Notes under the pieces: model-generated
What the model was told of the DNA's origin: nothing
Database searches by the model: none
The model's input: only the letters and a program-made list of their open reading frames with translations
In this document: positions 46,501 to 57,786 of the stretch, one piece after another
Layout of the letters: every line of letters begins with the position of its first letter
Position numbering within the stretch: position 1 is the stretch's first letter
Source: Agaricus subrufescens
Lineage: Eukaryota; Basidiomycota; Agaricomycetes; Agaricales; Agaricaceae
DNA: 64,000 nt
Assembly: GCA_029945375.1 (NCBI GenBank)
Contig: CM057064.1
Span: 2,728,001-2,792,000 of the forward strand
Reading direction: 5' to 3'
Program-made: the position numbers and the translations under genes

Positions 46501-47233
46501 ATGATATGGATAAGCTGAAAGTGATCTAGTGCGTAGCCCGACAACGTGATTACAGGTAGACCTGACGTATCTTGCTAGCCAAATTCCTGTTCTTGAAGAC
46601 ATCTTCCGTGTACAACCCATCGCGGGGGAGCTTGACATGCTAGTAACGCACAAGGATCATGTTTGTCACACACACTCTATGTTCAGGTTGCATTGGCTAA
46701 AGAAGTTGAACAGAAACATTTCCAGTTGTGGACTCTAGATGCAGGCGTTAAGGGTGCTGAAATCACGGCTCTGCTCCGAAAACGATCTATAACCCCACAT
46801 GATGCTCCGACGGAGTACGTAGGGCCTACACGTATCATTGGAAATTATGATCAGTTCATTTTGAGTGGAGCATCATGTGGGTGCTTCTTCACCTTGTCGT
46901 CATAGTTGTAACTCATTTGATGGCACAGCCGGGGCGCTTGATATCTGGCGTAGGGGGTCTGGCGCACACTACGAACGTTTTGAACCTCAGCTTTTCCAGG
47001 ACGAGCGGGTTTCTTGCTTCAGTTGGAGGAAAGCAGCGGACAACAGTGCTACATTTGCAACAGCAGGAGTCGACAACAGTTTCTTGTATATTTGGCAAGG
47101 CGAGGAAGTGATCGTTGCCAACACTCCGTCCAGCGTTGAACGTACACACTCCTCTGATATTAGGGCGCGAAACATGTGGCAGAATGCAATAGGCATAGCC
47201 AAGGCGCCGTCACCAACTTCAGCGCCACCTTGA
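43544..47233 (+). CDS. Membrane protein with C-terminal WD40-like propeller
   Basis: About 20 short exons, starting 43544-43565, 43626-43728, 43780-43804, 43855-44184, 44238-44291, 44346-44376, 44438-44545, 44595-44829, 44890-45019, 45074-45642, 45698-45746, 45795-45856, 45908-45968, 46021-; the later exon limits are less certain. The N-terminal half is helical (LGRVAGLLLAVKKTREMIRR) and is followed by three or four hydrophobic segments (44640-45180), for example SMLWFGSLAFSVGAALNSLL. A charged linker precedes WD-like blades (DIAYSEDGYWLAVT, KSWTTVLDA-type, VSCFSW...FATAGVDNSFLYIWQGE). Near 46115 the reading frame shifts unless a weak 47-nt intron is used. Function unknown; WD40 domains scaffold complexes. 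Confidence 0.65.
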
Positions 47234-47389
47234 AAGTCTTGTGTTGGCGGAAGGAACCAGACACCATGTACAGTATAAATTATGAAACCTTATATGATGC
47301 CATATGATTGTCAAGTTTTGACAATCTAACAGTACCGACGTAAAGCGTGAAAACCACCTTGGGAACATAAATTAACCCGACAAAGAACC
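47234..47389. other. Short convergent spacer
   Basis: Lies between two converging 3' ends. Contains an inverted repeat TTGTCAAG...TTGACAATC around 47309-47327 that could form a hairpin. Confidence 0.4.
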
Positions 47390-49360
47390 TCAGAGCGTAC
47401 GAACTTGATCCAACAGCACTGCCCATTCCACCACAGTAATACCCATCCTCAGCGCTTCTTCCCTTACTTCCCTATCCCGCATCTCTTCTGATAGACGAGA
47501 GACTGCTTTCAGATGTTCCACCTTGGTGATCCCTAACCGCGCCAGAATAGGAGCTATCCGTAGTAAAGATGGCTTGCATGAACGAAGAAGCTCCTCGAAC
47601 TGGTGATATGATTCCGATTGGATACTACTTATAGTGCTTCCTTGTGATTGTGTAGGGTGAAATGGGATGGGTGACATGTTTGATCTAATAGGGGTGGATT
47701 CCTGAGGGGGTGACTGCGGATTGAGAGTAAGGTTAAAGGAACCTGGAACGTCGTTGGTAGGGCTTGGAGGTGAAAGATTGAATGTGAACGGGTGCGCAGG
47801 GGATGTATGAGGAGGACTGGGGATCTGAGGTAGCTCGGGGAGTGGTGGAGGAGGTTCTTGGAAAGGGGTTATTGTTCTTCGGGTGACGCCACGCGAAGAA
47901 CGAGGATGTGTTTTAGGTATTGGTACTCTATCCGGGGTAGCAATACGCGGCGGTGTTGAGTGGTTACGTGAATGAGAAGATATCGAGCGAGCTTGCTGGA
48001 TATCACTATATGATTTTTGGGGTGGTGTTGGTGGTAGTGGTATCTATGGACCGAATTTAGATGCAGAATGGATGAGCAAGTGAAGGATCGTACTTCAAGA
48101 TCCATGAAAGAAGCCCGCCCCTCAGAATCGATCGCAGGCTGAACCTCCTTAGATGGTTCATCGACTGGTTGTAAGCTTCTGGCACTACCGGATCGTTGTA
48201 AGCTTCTGACACTACCGGACCTCCCTGTTTCGAGCGGCGTTCTTTGAGCGCTTTGAACATTGCTATCGACTTCAGTCGTTTGTTCCGCCGCAGCATAGTC
48301 CTCGAGGCCCATATAGTGTATGCTCATTGTCTCCACATCGTTCGGACTTGTCTCCCTAGCCACCTTTTGTCGCCATTCATCAATAGTCACAGTTCTCTCC
48401 GGCGTTTCCTCCACAACCCTTCTGTTGACAATCTCATTCTCTTGTCCAGGTCGTGAACCCCTTCTGCGATAGCGGTTACCAGGGTTAATGCTATGATGGA
48501 GAGCAGTATCAAATCGGTATGGGCTAGAGCGACCCGGGATAGCGTTACGCGCGATCGGGCTCCTCACAGCCTCTCTACTCCTCATTGTTCCCAGTTCTTT
48601 GCGTCCTGTAAGCACGGGCTTCCTTTCCCCAACTTCTTCTTGTGCTCCCATCCCCTCTATCCCCTGTATGTAGATATTATAATCTTCATAGTTTTCCGCA
48701 GGCTCATGCGCAGTCCTCGAAACAGATACAGGACTAGCTGTATTTGTGTTGGCTCTGGTGGGGAAATATCGCTCTGGTTTGGGAGAGGGAGTCGTAGTCG
48801 CACGGGGCGGGAACTTATCACGCGGCCGATTCGAGTGCGGATTCCAGGGTAATTCAACTTTACTGTCACCACCTGGCACTGTGTAAGTAGCAAGGTCTGA
48901 ATTATCTTCCGCAGGCATACTAGATCCACCCGTTATTTGAGAACCTCGTGTTCGTGCAGGCCAATCTGTGTCCGCCTTCTGGGCCAAAGTAGTAGCAGCC
49001 TGCGTTACGTTGTCATAGTCTTCATCATGCGGCGGTACACGAGGAGGGGGAACTGGTGGACGACGGATAATGGATTTCCCCGGACCATTCTTATTAGGAA
49101 CGAGGTAGAAGGGTCTTGTATCTACCCATTGACACATAAAACATGGACACGAAATTGTCAACAGCCATGTAAGAAGGAACAAATAACTACTCACCGCTCG
49201 TGGTGGCATCAGACTGATGTATGGGAAATGGCATTCGACGACTATGTTCATCAAGCCCAACGGGTGCCGAAATTGGTTTCATACGCGCAGATGACGAAAC
49301 AGACTTCGTCCCTCTGGACGAGCTGCCAAAAGAAAAGGGAAGCGGGATACACCAAAACAT
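47390..49360 (-). CDS. Proline-rich protein with C-terminal SAM-like helical domain
   Basis: Exons 49360-49195, 49121-48094 and 48043-47390 give 615 aa. Residues about 60-480 are low-complexity, rich in Pro, Ser, Arg and Thr, with short motifs such as RRPPVPPPRVPP and a repeated SGSVRSLQRSGSARSLQ unit. The C-terminal ~75 residues form a compact helical domain with LLRSCKPSLLRIAPILARLG, which resembles a SAM-type interaction fold. Fungal proteins of this layout are usually uncharacterised scaffolds. The ATG at 49360 was chosen as the first in the open frame. Confidence 0.7.
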
Positions 49361-50703
49361 TTTGCCACTACAAAGACGTGGCGTAAGGAGAAGCGGCCAA
49401 GGATGGTTTATGACGATATTTGTAGGTACACGGTGCAACCTCGTGGATTGGTACGGGACCGTTACTAGCTAAGATCTAACGGTCACAAGCAAAAGTATTG
49501 AATGTAAGTATAAGGCCGTGAGGTCACCACGTGGTAACAGAAGGACTAGCCTTTTAACACTCGAGTTTCAGTTACATCCGAGGGTCTGCGAAACGATGAC
49601 CATCCGGAGCAGTAACATAGTGCAAGAAGACACTCGATAAGTGGGTCTTTAACACTCCTAGTGCTTGATTATCGAAAGGATCACATTTGATTGCGAGGAG
49701 CATTTCGGTGGCTCTATGAAATCCCTTGTGACAATCGCAACCACCCCGATCGGCAGCCAGAGGCAAGTTTGATGTGATGGGAGAGGAGCAAATGCTAGAG
49801 CTAGGCATCCAGCAGAACATCTACCAGTAGTCGTTAGTGGCGTTCAAGAAGTCAGACAAAGGGTAGAAGATGAGCGGAAGTTCGAACAGCCAGCGTCCAT
49901 TTTAGTTAAGTGTCCGGCCGGTTCGGCCCGAGACTATGTTTACGTTTTGATGGTTGCATCGCGTTTGTCGCCCTGGATCACAGTATATCTCTATTTACCA
50001 GTGATCATGAGATTAATGATTCATACATACTACTGTATGACCGCAGTAATCAATTTGATCTTTTTCACTATCTTGACCCCATTCGGTAGCCACTGCTTTA
50101 AGCTCGATAGCAGGTACAATGAACTGATTATAAGGGGTTGAGAAATTCTGCACATGTTACACAAGCTGAACTTGTCAATATGATAACATCAAGTGAACTG
50201 CGGTCAAGCAGCCTGTGTCGTCTCTAGCATTTGCTTTTCCCCGACCTGGACATGCGTAGATCTTTAGTTCAAGTGTGAACACTTGTACCAATGAAACTCC
50301 TTTTTATCAGCTATTCTAATAGGATCTGTCAACATTTTGAGGATCCGGAAGAGCGATTAATTGCGCAACTTTTCTACTCAATTCCTGCCAGATCCCAGTA
50401 GTCCATCCCGCTGGCACATGCATGCCAATCCTCGAACATCTCTCAACCGGCCATGCATTCCAGAAATCAGACATCAGAATTCCAAAATTGCTTTCTTTGT
50501 TCTACCACATTTTCACCCTTTTCAGGATTCCTGTTCGCCGACAAACACATCGATCACACATTAGCATATGACTTTATATCTTATCTGAAATAAAGCGTAT
50601 TTGGCTAGGTTCAGACATCGTTCTGGGCAGTTGTCGACAGTCAAATAGCTCTACCAAAAAGAGGAAAAGAGAGAGGATATAAATTTATAACATTCATTTT
50701 GGT
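49361..50703. other. Intergenic, 1.34 kb
   Basis: No well-supported gene. A minus-strand frame at 49572-49820 (82 codons, including HRATEMLLAIKCDPFDNQAL) reads like protein and could be a gene remnant, but has no recognised family or flanking exons. Confidence 0.35.
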
Positions 50704-51570
50704 TTATTTTCGAGAGGAATGATCTTCCTGACTAAATTGTGGTAGTTCAAGATAAGGTCCGTAAGGTTTACCGGACGACCCTTCATGGGGATTCACCATG
50801 GCGGTTTTGGAGAGTCCAGAAATAGATTCTGTGTGTTCGGTAGGTGAAAAAAGCAGATCAGAACCTGAGTGACCACCGTAAGGTGTGGCATCGGAATGAT
50901 CATGGCTATGCCCCAGCTCATGACTTAGTTGTGCATTAGCTTGCGCTTCGATTTTCGCTTGTCTGGTAATTGAGAGTCAACCCTCTAGTCTATGTAAGAA
51001 CGAAGAGTAGACAGTACCTAGCCTTACGCCTCCGGTATATAACATCCGGAAGGACCTGCTTTGACTTGTATTTGACGTACATCAGGGCAACAATGGTTAG
51101 GAGAGTCGTGATGATCAGGATTATATTGCTAATCTTGCGACTTTTATCTGTCTCAGTTCCTAGTATGACGATGTCAATTAACCTGTACAGATATGAAAGG
51201 GAGAAGCTTGCGAACCTTCAGCCTTTTGTTCAAAGAGAACTCCAATGTAAATAGGAATTAATTGTTTCGGCATGGTCAAAAGAGCGGCGACGACAAAAAC
51301 CAAGATAGACATGCCACACGTGGCAAAAATCGTGGTCGCGACTATGAACGGCTCCAGGTTAGTGTAGAACCATCATTTACAAGAGCAAGAATTCGTACAG
51401 TGTGCCGGAATAGCACTCGACCGTACGATCACCACTATAATGAATCCCCCTTCCCGAATTACATTTGCCAAACAGCCGTAAGATATGTTTTTCATCTCAT
51501 ATTCCTCGCTCCTAGATTGGCACCAATATTTGAAAACACAACGATACTACCTTAGTTATGTCATAGCAAG
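50704..51570 (-). CDS. TVP38-like (VTT/SNARE-associated) Golgi membrane protein, N-terminus unresolved
   Basis: Reading on the minus strand, exons encode NVIREGGFIIVVIVRSSAIP, then IFATCGMSILVFVVAALLTM with PKQLIPIYIGV, then GTETDKSRK plus a transmembrane segment (IILIITTLLTIVALMYV), then RRRKARQAKIEAQANAQ and a hydrophilic tail to TAA at 50704-50706. These match the second half of the VTT domain and C-terminal helix of TVP38. Exon limits include 51018 to about 51161, and 50962-50704. The first half of the VTT domain should lie between 51570 and about 51840, but I could not assemble it, so the gene may be truncated at its 5' end or have unusual introns. Confidence 0.55.
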
Positions 51571-51885
51571 GGTGGGTCGGACAGCTAATTCAATTTAACA
51601 ATTATATACTATTCGTATTAGTACACCTAGCATCAGTAAGATGGAAAAGTACATAACTGTTATATCACTTGATAGAATCATACCTCCAAAGTCAATGTCC
51701 CGTTAAAAGCCCAGCTTACGGATGACAGGAATCGAACAGAATAATGCTGAAAAAAGCAAGCTGTAAAGCTGTCCAGAACGAAAACAGAAATAATAAATAA
51801 CGAAAAGGGGAAAGATTCGAGCACGAAGTGTTATTTAAACTGTCACCAAAGCATAGCGAACAAAAGGAAATATAGAAATCGCGCG

Positions 51886-54544
51886 TCACGTAGAGCCCGA
51901 ATCGTTGGAGCAGGACGACCTTCTGGGAGGCACCGGTGGCGATGTAGCAGGTGGAGTAAAAAACCCGGCTGCCGTAACTCCCAAAGCTTCCACACTAGCT
52001 CCGACACTTTTCCCAGTCGCATCTCTCCCAATCGAGATAGACCCTCTCTTTCCACTCCTTGAGCCCCAAGTACCAGCACCGCCCTCAATATTAATATTCG
52101 GCTTAACTCTACTCATGGTCGCGTAAGGTGGTGAAGCACTCCCGGCTCCAGACCCATGCGTATTTGCGGAGTTGTTTTCATTCGGAGAGTTTTGCGCGCG
52201 TAGTCTCTTGCTTTTGTATGGAACAGGAGGCGCCGATAACTGGACACCCCTTGCCCATTGAACAGAAGCATTACTTTTGTGCCTCCCAGGACCAAAACCT
52301 GGCTCTATAGGCATGACTAACATTGTATCGTCGATATCTTCATCCGCATCATCCTCCCCTTCGTCAGGTGATAAGTGTGTCGGCAAAACAGGCCTAGAAC
52401 TCGACGCTAGACTAGGGTTGATTTTATCCAGATGTGATTGCGCCTCGCCGTTCAACACCTTGACACGGTTTGCCGATACTAACTCATTTCGATCAGTGAC
52501 CTCATCGAAGATTTCGTAGTATCTTTGAATGCAGAGTTTTATGACCATTCCAAGTGTCGTAGTACCTTCAATTGAACCTGCGTTACTACCGGAATTTTGC
52601 GCCAGGCTCGAGACAAGAATAGAGGGACCCCCGTCAATAAGACACATCAGGCTGTCGCGTATAGGGTTTGAACCCTTAACAAGATTAGGGCAAAGTACGA
52701 TTGTAAGATTATGAGCATCCATTTTGTTGACCGAGGCGCGTAAGGTTACTTCATGCATGAGGTCTGAGCAGACTGTCAGATGATATGACATTAACAACTA
52801 TGAATGAGGTTGACTTACGAAGGACGTTACTCAGTAAGATATATGCACAGGGAACAAGGCCAGGGAAGAGAACATCTCGAATATAGTTGATAGCAACCAT
52901 ATCAGAAGAGTCGTTGTTGGGTGGCGGGCATTGTTGAATGATAGGGTAGAGCTTCTCAGGGAAGATAGGTTCAGGGAGATCTCGGAGATACTTTTTGATG
53001 AGAACAGCTGCGAGGAATGGATCTCCGAAGTTGTTGAGGGATACGACATTGCCTATTATAAGACCAGCATCAACGAATGTTCTTGGCCTAACGATAATTT
53101 GGTTACCTCTATCGTAGGCATCCTGAGCAGCGCGCAGCATTGTAGATGATGGTGAACGCCGGAAAAGCCCCTCACTCTCCAACCCTACATGACATAAGAA
53201 GTGGCTTTGAGCGCAGGGAAGTTTGGTATGTACCTGAGTCCCGCAGGAATTGGATCGAATCCCTTACTACTCGAGGTATTCCACCTTTCTCTCCATGATA
53301 TCCCATCAGTTCTTCCAATGGTACACCAAAGATACTCGATCTAACAGGCATGGGGAGTGTGATTCTGTCCTCGTGCTTTGTATTTTCTCTGGTGGGCAAA
53401 GAATATCAGAAAAGGAATTGTCAGTGCAACTGCAGGGAGGCGTACCGGTAAACTGCAGGAGGAATATCGATCTGAGTTAGGGGTACACAACGCGCAAGCT
53501 CAGACAACGTGGATACGTGGACAATCTTGCGGAAAAATTTGGGACTGACAATGGGAGCGGCTTAAATAGGGCCAAAGTTACGGGTTTAGACTAACCTGAT
53601 GATAGCACCAGCAAGAGAAAATAGCACTAATGATAGTTCAGGGACAGGTATAACGCGCGACTCGGGTAGGCGTACTCTTGGTAAAAAAAGAGGGATGTAC
53701 GATATACTGCAAACAAATAATAAATAAGATGGGTTACGGGTAACTCGATCACAACTCACCATTTGTTTGAGATTCTTGCGGTACTTGCGACTGAGACTTC
53801 TATATGCTTTCCATACCCAATTCCATCCTGGAGAATGGCCTCCACCAGCAGCAAAGAAAACAACGGTGTAATCGGATTCGACTTGAAGAGGCACTTCTCA
53901 ATAATGGCGAACTGTCAGGCAGCTGTAACTGACATACCATAAAGATTCAGATAGGAAAGGATTTGACTAGCAAAATTAGACGAGACCACAACGAACAAAA
54001 ACATGCCCCGCGTACGATAGCAGTAGGTCATAGTCGACCTCGTTTGGATCAGGCAGAGCCGACGCGTTGACAACGACCCTGTCTCATAAGTTTATTTCGC
54101 GTTAAACGGTACAATGCCGGTAAAATCCACACACATTGGCCGAGTTCTGCAAAACACGGGGACGATGTCAGGCCTTGTCTCAAACGGGAGAACAGGAGGA
54201 AAAACGAACTCGAAATCTACACCTGCTTGGAAGATGAGCCTAGCAACGACGCCTTGCACGCCTTCCCAGTCATGGTATTCGTTTTTCAGTGGCGATTGGG
54301 GTTGCTTGGCCCAGGGCGGTGTGAACTTTGTGAATAGCTGTTTCCGCTTGTCGCCCCTCAGAGACCACGAGGAAAACGGTGTTGCCTGTGACGGCGAGGA
54401 CGGCGAGGACGGGGCGAGGGAGAGGTTGCTGAGTCTTTGCTTCAGTGAAGGGTTCGGCGGCATGGTCGTCGTGGTCGTCGCCGATGTGGGTGGAGTGCCG
54501 GGGTCGTGGGACCCGGAACGCTTAGATCCGTTATATTTGTTCAT
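51886..54544 (-). CDS. BCH/CRAL-TRIO plus RhoGAP protein (ARHGAP1/ECM25-like)
   Basis: Several exons from ATG 54544 to TGA at 51886. The N-terminal ~150 residues (Ser/Pro-rich, then RKQLFTKFTPPWAKQPQSPL) lead into a BCH/CRAL-TRIO-like lipid-binding region: PDPNEVDYDLLLSY, ESDYTVVFFAAGGGHSPGWN, YIVHPSFF, FSLAGAII, PKFFRKIVHV. A RhoGAP domain follows: FGVPLEELMGYHGEKGGIPR, the arginine-finger segment ESEGLFRRSPS, FLAAVLIKKYLRDLPEPIF, and VNKMDAHNLTIVLCPNLVKG. The tail of ~250 residues is Ser/Pro-rich and disordered. It would stimulate GTP hydrolysis by Rho/Cdc42-type GTPases. Catalytic Arg is present. Exon junctions seen, e.g. 52850/52780, are in frame. Confidence 0.8.
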
Positions 54545-55101
54545 CACCAGTGTCGGGCCTGTAATCTTAGCTTCATACTAATGAGTTTATCAACCCAGAG
54601 AACCCGTGCCCGCGTCTGCCATCTGAGGCTATTCTATCTTGGGCCCGAGGCTGACCCGTTCGAGGCAGATCAACGGAATATGTCGCAGCTGCGAACTAGC
54701 CTCAGAAACGGTCAAGCAACAAACCCTTCCTTCGCTGACTCTGTCTTCGCCTCTGCACCAGAAGAATAAGAGCTTCCAACATCTCGGATCAAACCTCTAG
54801 AATGCCTTTCCAGTTCCCAAGTTTGGCCACCGGCACCATGCTAGTTGCTAAAAGTGCATAAATACGACACGGAAGCAGTCAGGGATCACTCGGATGCCAT
54901 AAACCGCTTGATTCTCATTGGACAAATGTCCCATCGGTGCCGGCATTCTCGCTCCCCGGTTCGCCTTGGATCTTACCCCGTGGTCCCCCATGGCCACACG
55001 TCATTCCCCTGGAAAGAATCATAATCATGTGCTCAGTGGTCCTTTTATTGCATCTCCGTCTCGCCTCTCCGATCTAGCTTCATCCGCCGCGACTAACAGC
55101 C
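54545..55101. promoter_or_regulatory. Divergent promoter region, RhoGAP (-) and acyl-CoA ligase-like (+)
   Basis: 557 bp between divergent ATGs. An 87-codon plus-strand frame at 54506-54769 is not supported by domain or codon pattern. Confidence 0.45.
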
Positions 55102-57366
55102 ATGTATCTCAAGTCCCCATATCCTGACATGCCTCCAATTCCTGACGCCAACGCTCATTATATGTATTTCAAGCGGCCAGATCAAGCAGAGTGGCCGGAC
55201 TTTACATCACTCATTGATGCTCAGACTGGCGAAAGGAGAAGACATAGCGAACTCGTCAAACGGATCGAAAACCTGGCTACCGCGCTTGGAATGCCTGTCT
55301 CTCAAGGTGGTCTCGGATTAAGAGCTGAGGACGGCGAATTGGTCGGGATCTTCAGTGAGAACTGCTTGGTACGTCCGAAGTGGTACATCCTAGCAGAGCC
55401 CATTTCCCATGGACCGTTTCCAGGATTATTTCACTCTTGTTCACTCATGTCTCGTCATCACTACTCCATTTTCTCTCATTTCCTCGTATTCAACGCCATT
55501 CGAGCTGCGGCATGCGCTAAACCTTACCAAAGTAACCCGTCTTTTCGTCGACGCTAAGCTCCTCCCGACGCTTTTGCCGGTGGCCAAAGAGATGGGTATT
55601 CCAACAGATAGAATCTACCTCCTACTCGGCAATGCGCCCGGGTTCAGGACCGTTTCCGACTTTGTCAATCAGGTCACGGATAGAAGGATTCCCTTTATCG
55701 GTATTCGTCCTGCCAAGAAAGATACCCTTGCCTACCTTGTGCTTTCCAGCGGTACAACTGGCCTACCCAAAGGCGAGCCTATATCCTTTTACAGGAAATG
55801 TCAGCTGATTCCCTTTCAGCTGTGATGATATCTCATGGCAACCTGAACTGCACGTTTATGCAACTTGGAATATTGATCAAGACTACTCTAGAGGTAGCGC
55901 CTGTAAGTCGAAATTCCTTCTACTTGAGGCGTCATCGTCATCGATTTGATGTTCGACTCATCTATACCTGATAACGCCAAATAGGTTCAAACTTCAAGAG
56001 GTTTAGATGGATTACCCACACAGCTTGCGTTCCTTCCTCTACACCACAGCTACGGACTCCATCAATATTGTTTCCGGGCTTTGATCGTACCTCAAACCCT
56101 CATTGTTCTTGCAAAATGGAATATCAAAACCGCGTTAGACCTCATTCAAAGGTAAACACATCTTCAATCCGGCTAAATTTCCAATCACAAGACATAATTC
56201 AGATACAAAGTTACAACGTTGCCGCTGATCCCTTCCGTCGTTCATCAACTTATCAATTATCCTGGTATCGAAAAGTTTGATCTAAGTAGCATTCAATCAT
56301 CCGGTTGTGGTGGAGCCTATTTACCGCCCGAACTTTCTACAAAGTTTGCCTCACTCATTCCCCAGGATGCTACCTTTGCCGAAGGTAAGGAAACCATGAG
56401 TAAAAGAAGTACAATTTTCTGATATCTCGGATGATGCTTGTGATAGGCTATGGTATGTCAGAAGGGGTGAGTACTAGATCGATTCGCAGCGGAAACGCCT
56501 TCTGACAATGCGAATCATTCCACGTAGACTATCGGCACGATCGGTCAACCGTACCCCGGAAGCCTGAATGGAAAAATGAAGGTTATTCCTGGGAGCATCG
56601 GCGTCCCTATACCCGGAATCGAAGCTCGTATTCTTCGTGATGATGGTAGCCCTGTCGGAGTTAACGAGCCCGGAGAGTTATGGTTCAAAGGTGGCAACGT
56701 CGCATTAGGATATCTAAATAACGAAAAAGCAGATAAAGAAACGTTTGTGGACGGATGGGTGAAAACTGGTGACAAGTTTTATGTGAACGAAGAAGGCTAT
56801 TTCTTGTGCGTATTTTCTATCAACTTGTCTTGCAGACGCTCATTCTGGCATGTTCTTCCGGTTTTTCATCGGGTAGTTTCGCGGATCGCACTAAGGTTTG
56901 TTACCCCAATTAATTTAGGAAGATATTATTACTCAAGATTGTTTGTCGCATCAGGACACTCTCAAAGTTTCGGGCATTCAAGTCTCTCCTGTGGAGATTG
57001 AGAATGTCCTTCTTGCTCATCCTCAGAAATTCATCACAGACGTTACCGTCGCTGGTGTTAGCGGTTATGGACGTACTTCGGATGAAAAGGTTCCTCATGC
57101 TTGGATCGTTCTGAGTCCAAAGGGCAAACGGTTAGGGATGAAGGCTGTCATCAAGGAACTTGACGATTGGCACAAGAAGAATTTGAGCAAATATAAATGG
57201 TTAAGGGGAGGATTTGAGATTGTTACCGAGGTACTCGTTGATATTCTTCTCAAGTTTTACATGGCTGATTGTTTGATAGATCCCCAAATCACCTACGGGA
57301 AAAACGTTACGACGTATACTACAGGACCAGTATGAAGCGCGTCGACGGGCAAATGCTAAATTATAA
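55102..57366 (+). CDS. AMP-dependent acyl-CoA synthetase-like (4CL/ANL family), copy 1
   Basis: Multi-exon gene; the first exon is 55102-55368 and the second starts at 55424. The ANL P-loop is SSGTTGLPKG. Other motifs: LPLHHSYG, YGMSEG (A5), GELWFKGGNVALGYLNN, VKTGDKFYV (A7/A8), DTLKVSGIQVSPVEIE and the catalytic lysine in IPKSPTGKTLRR. It would activate a carboxylic acid as acyl-AMP, then form the CoA thioester. No peroxisomal SKL; the last residues are ANAKL. The intron after the P-loop (55773-55819) starts with GC rather than GT. Short exons lie around 56800-56960. A tandem paralogue follows. Confidence 0.85.
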
Positions 57367-57786
57367 TGCTTCCCAAATATTTCATATTTCATATAGGCTT
57401 GTGACATATATACTATGCCTATATGCCACACGTTACCCTCGATTTGATGCAAGTATCCCAATATAAACATCCTGTAAACATCCTTTTCTTCGTCTCTCAT
57501 TGAATTCGGTGCTGTAGCCGATAGGGGAATGTTAATTCAATTAACCGATGTCTTTGTGATTCGAGGAACTACATACATACTAACACCTGAGAATCTCTCG
57601 GTGGTGGGAGCCTAATCGGACCGGACTAAAAATAGTACAAATTGTATCCGGCTGATCACCGGTTAAGTTAAAGCCGGACGGCTTCCGCACCTTCGCGTTG
57701 TCATTCCCCCCAACTGTTTTTCCTGATATTTTAAGCTTTATGTCCGGCACAACCTCAGTTCTCCACCCCTCACTTACCACCGCTTC
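57367..57786. other. Spacer between tandem ligase genes
   Basis: 420 bp, no coding signal; the promoter of copy 2 is expected here. Confidence 0.4.

Noticed and set aside
49572..49820. 82-codon minus-strand gene
   Set aside because: Protein-like composition but no family, no exon partners and no clear start; kept only as a note in the intergenic entry.
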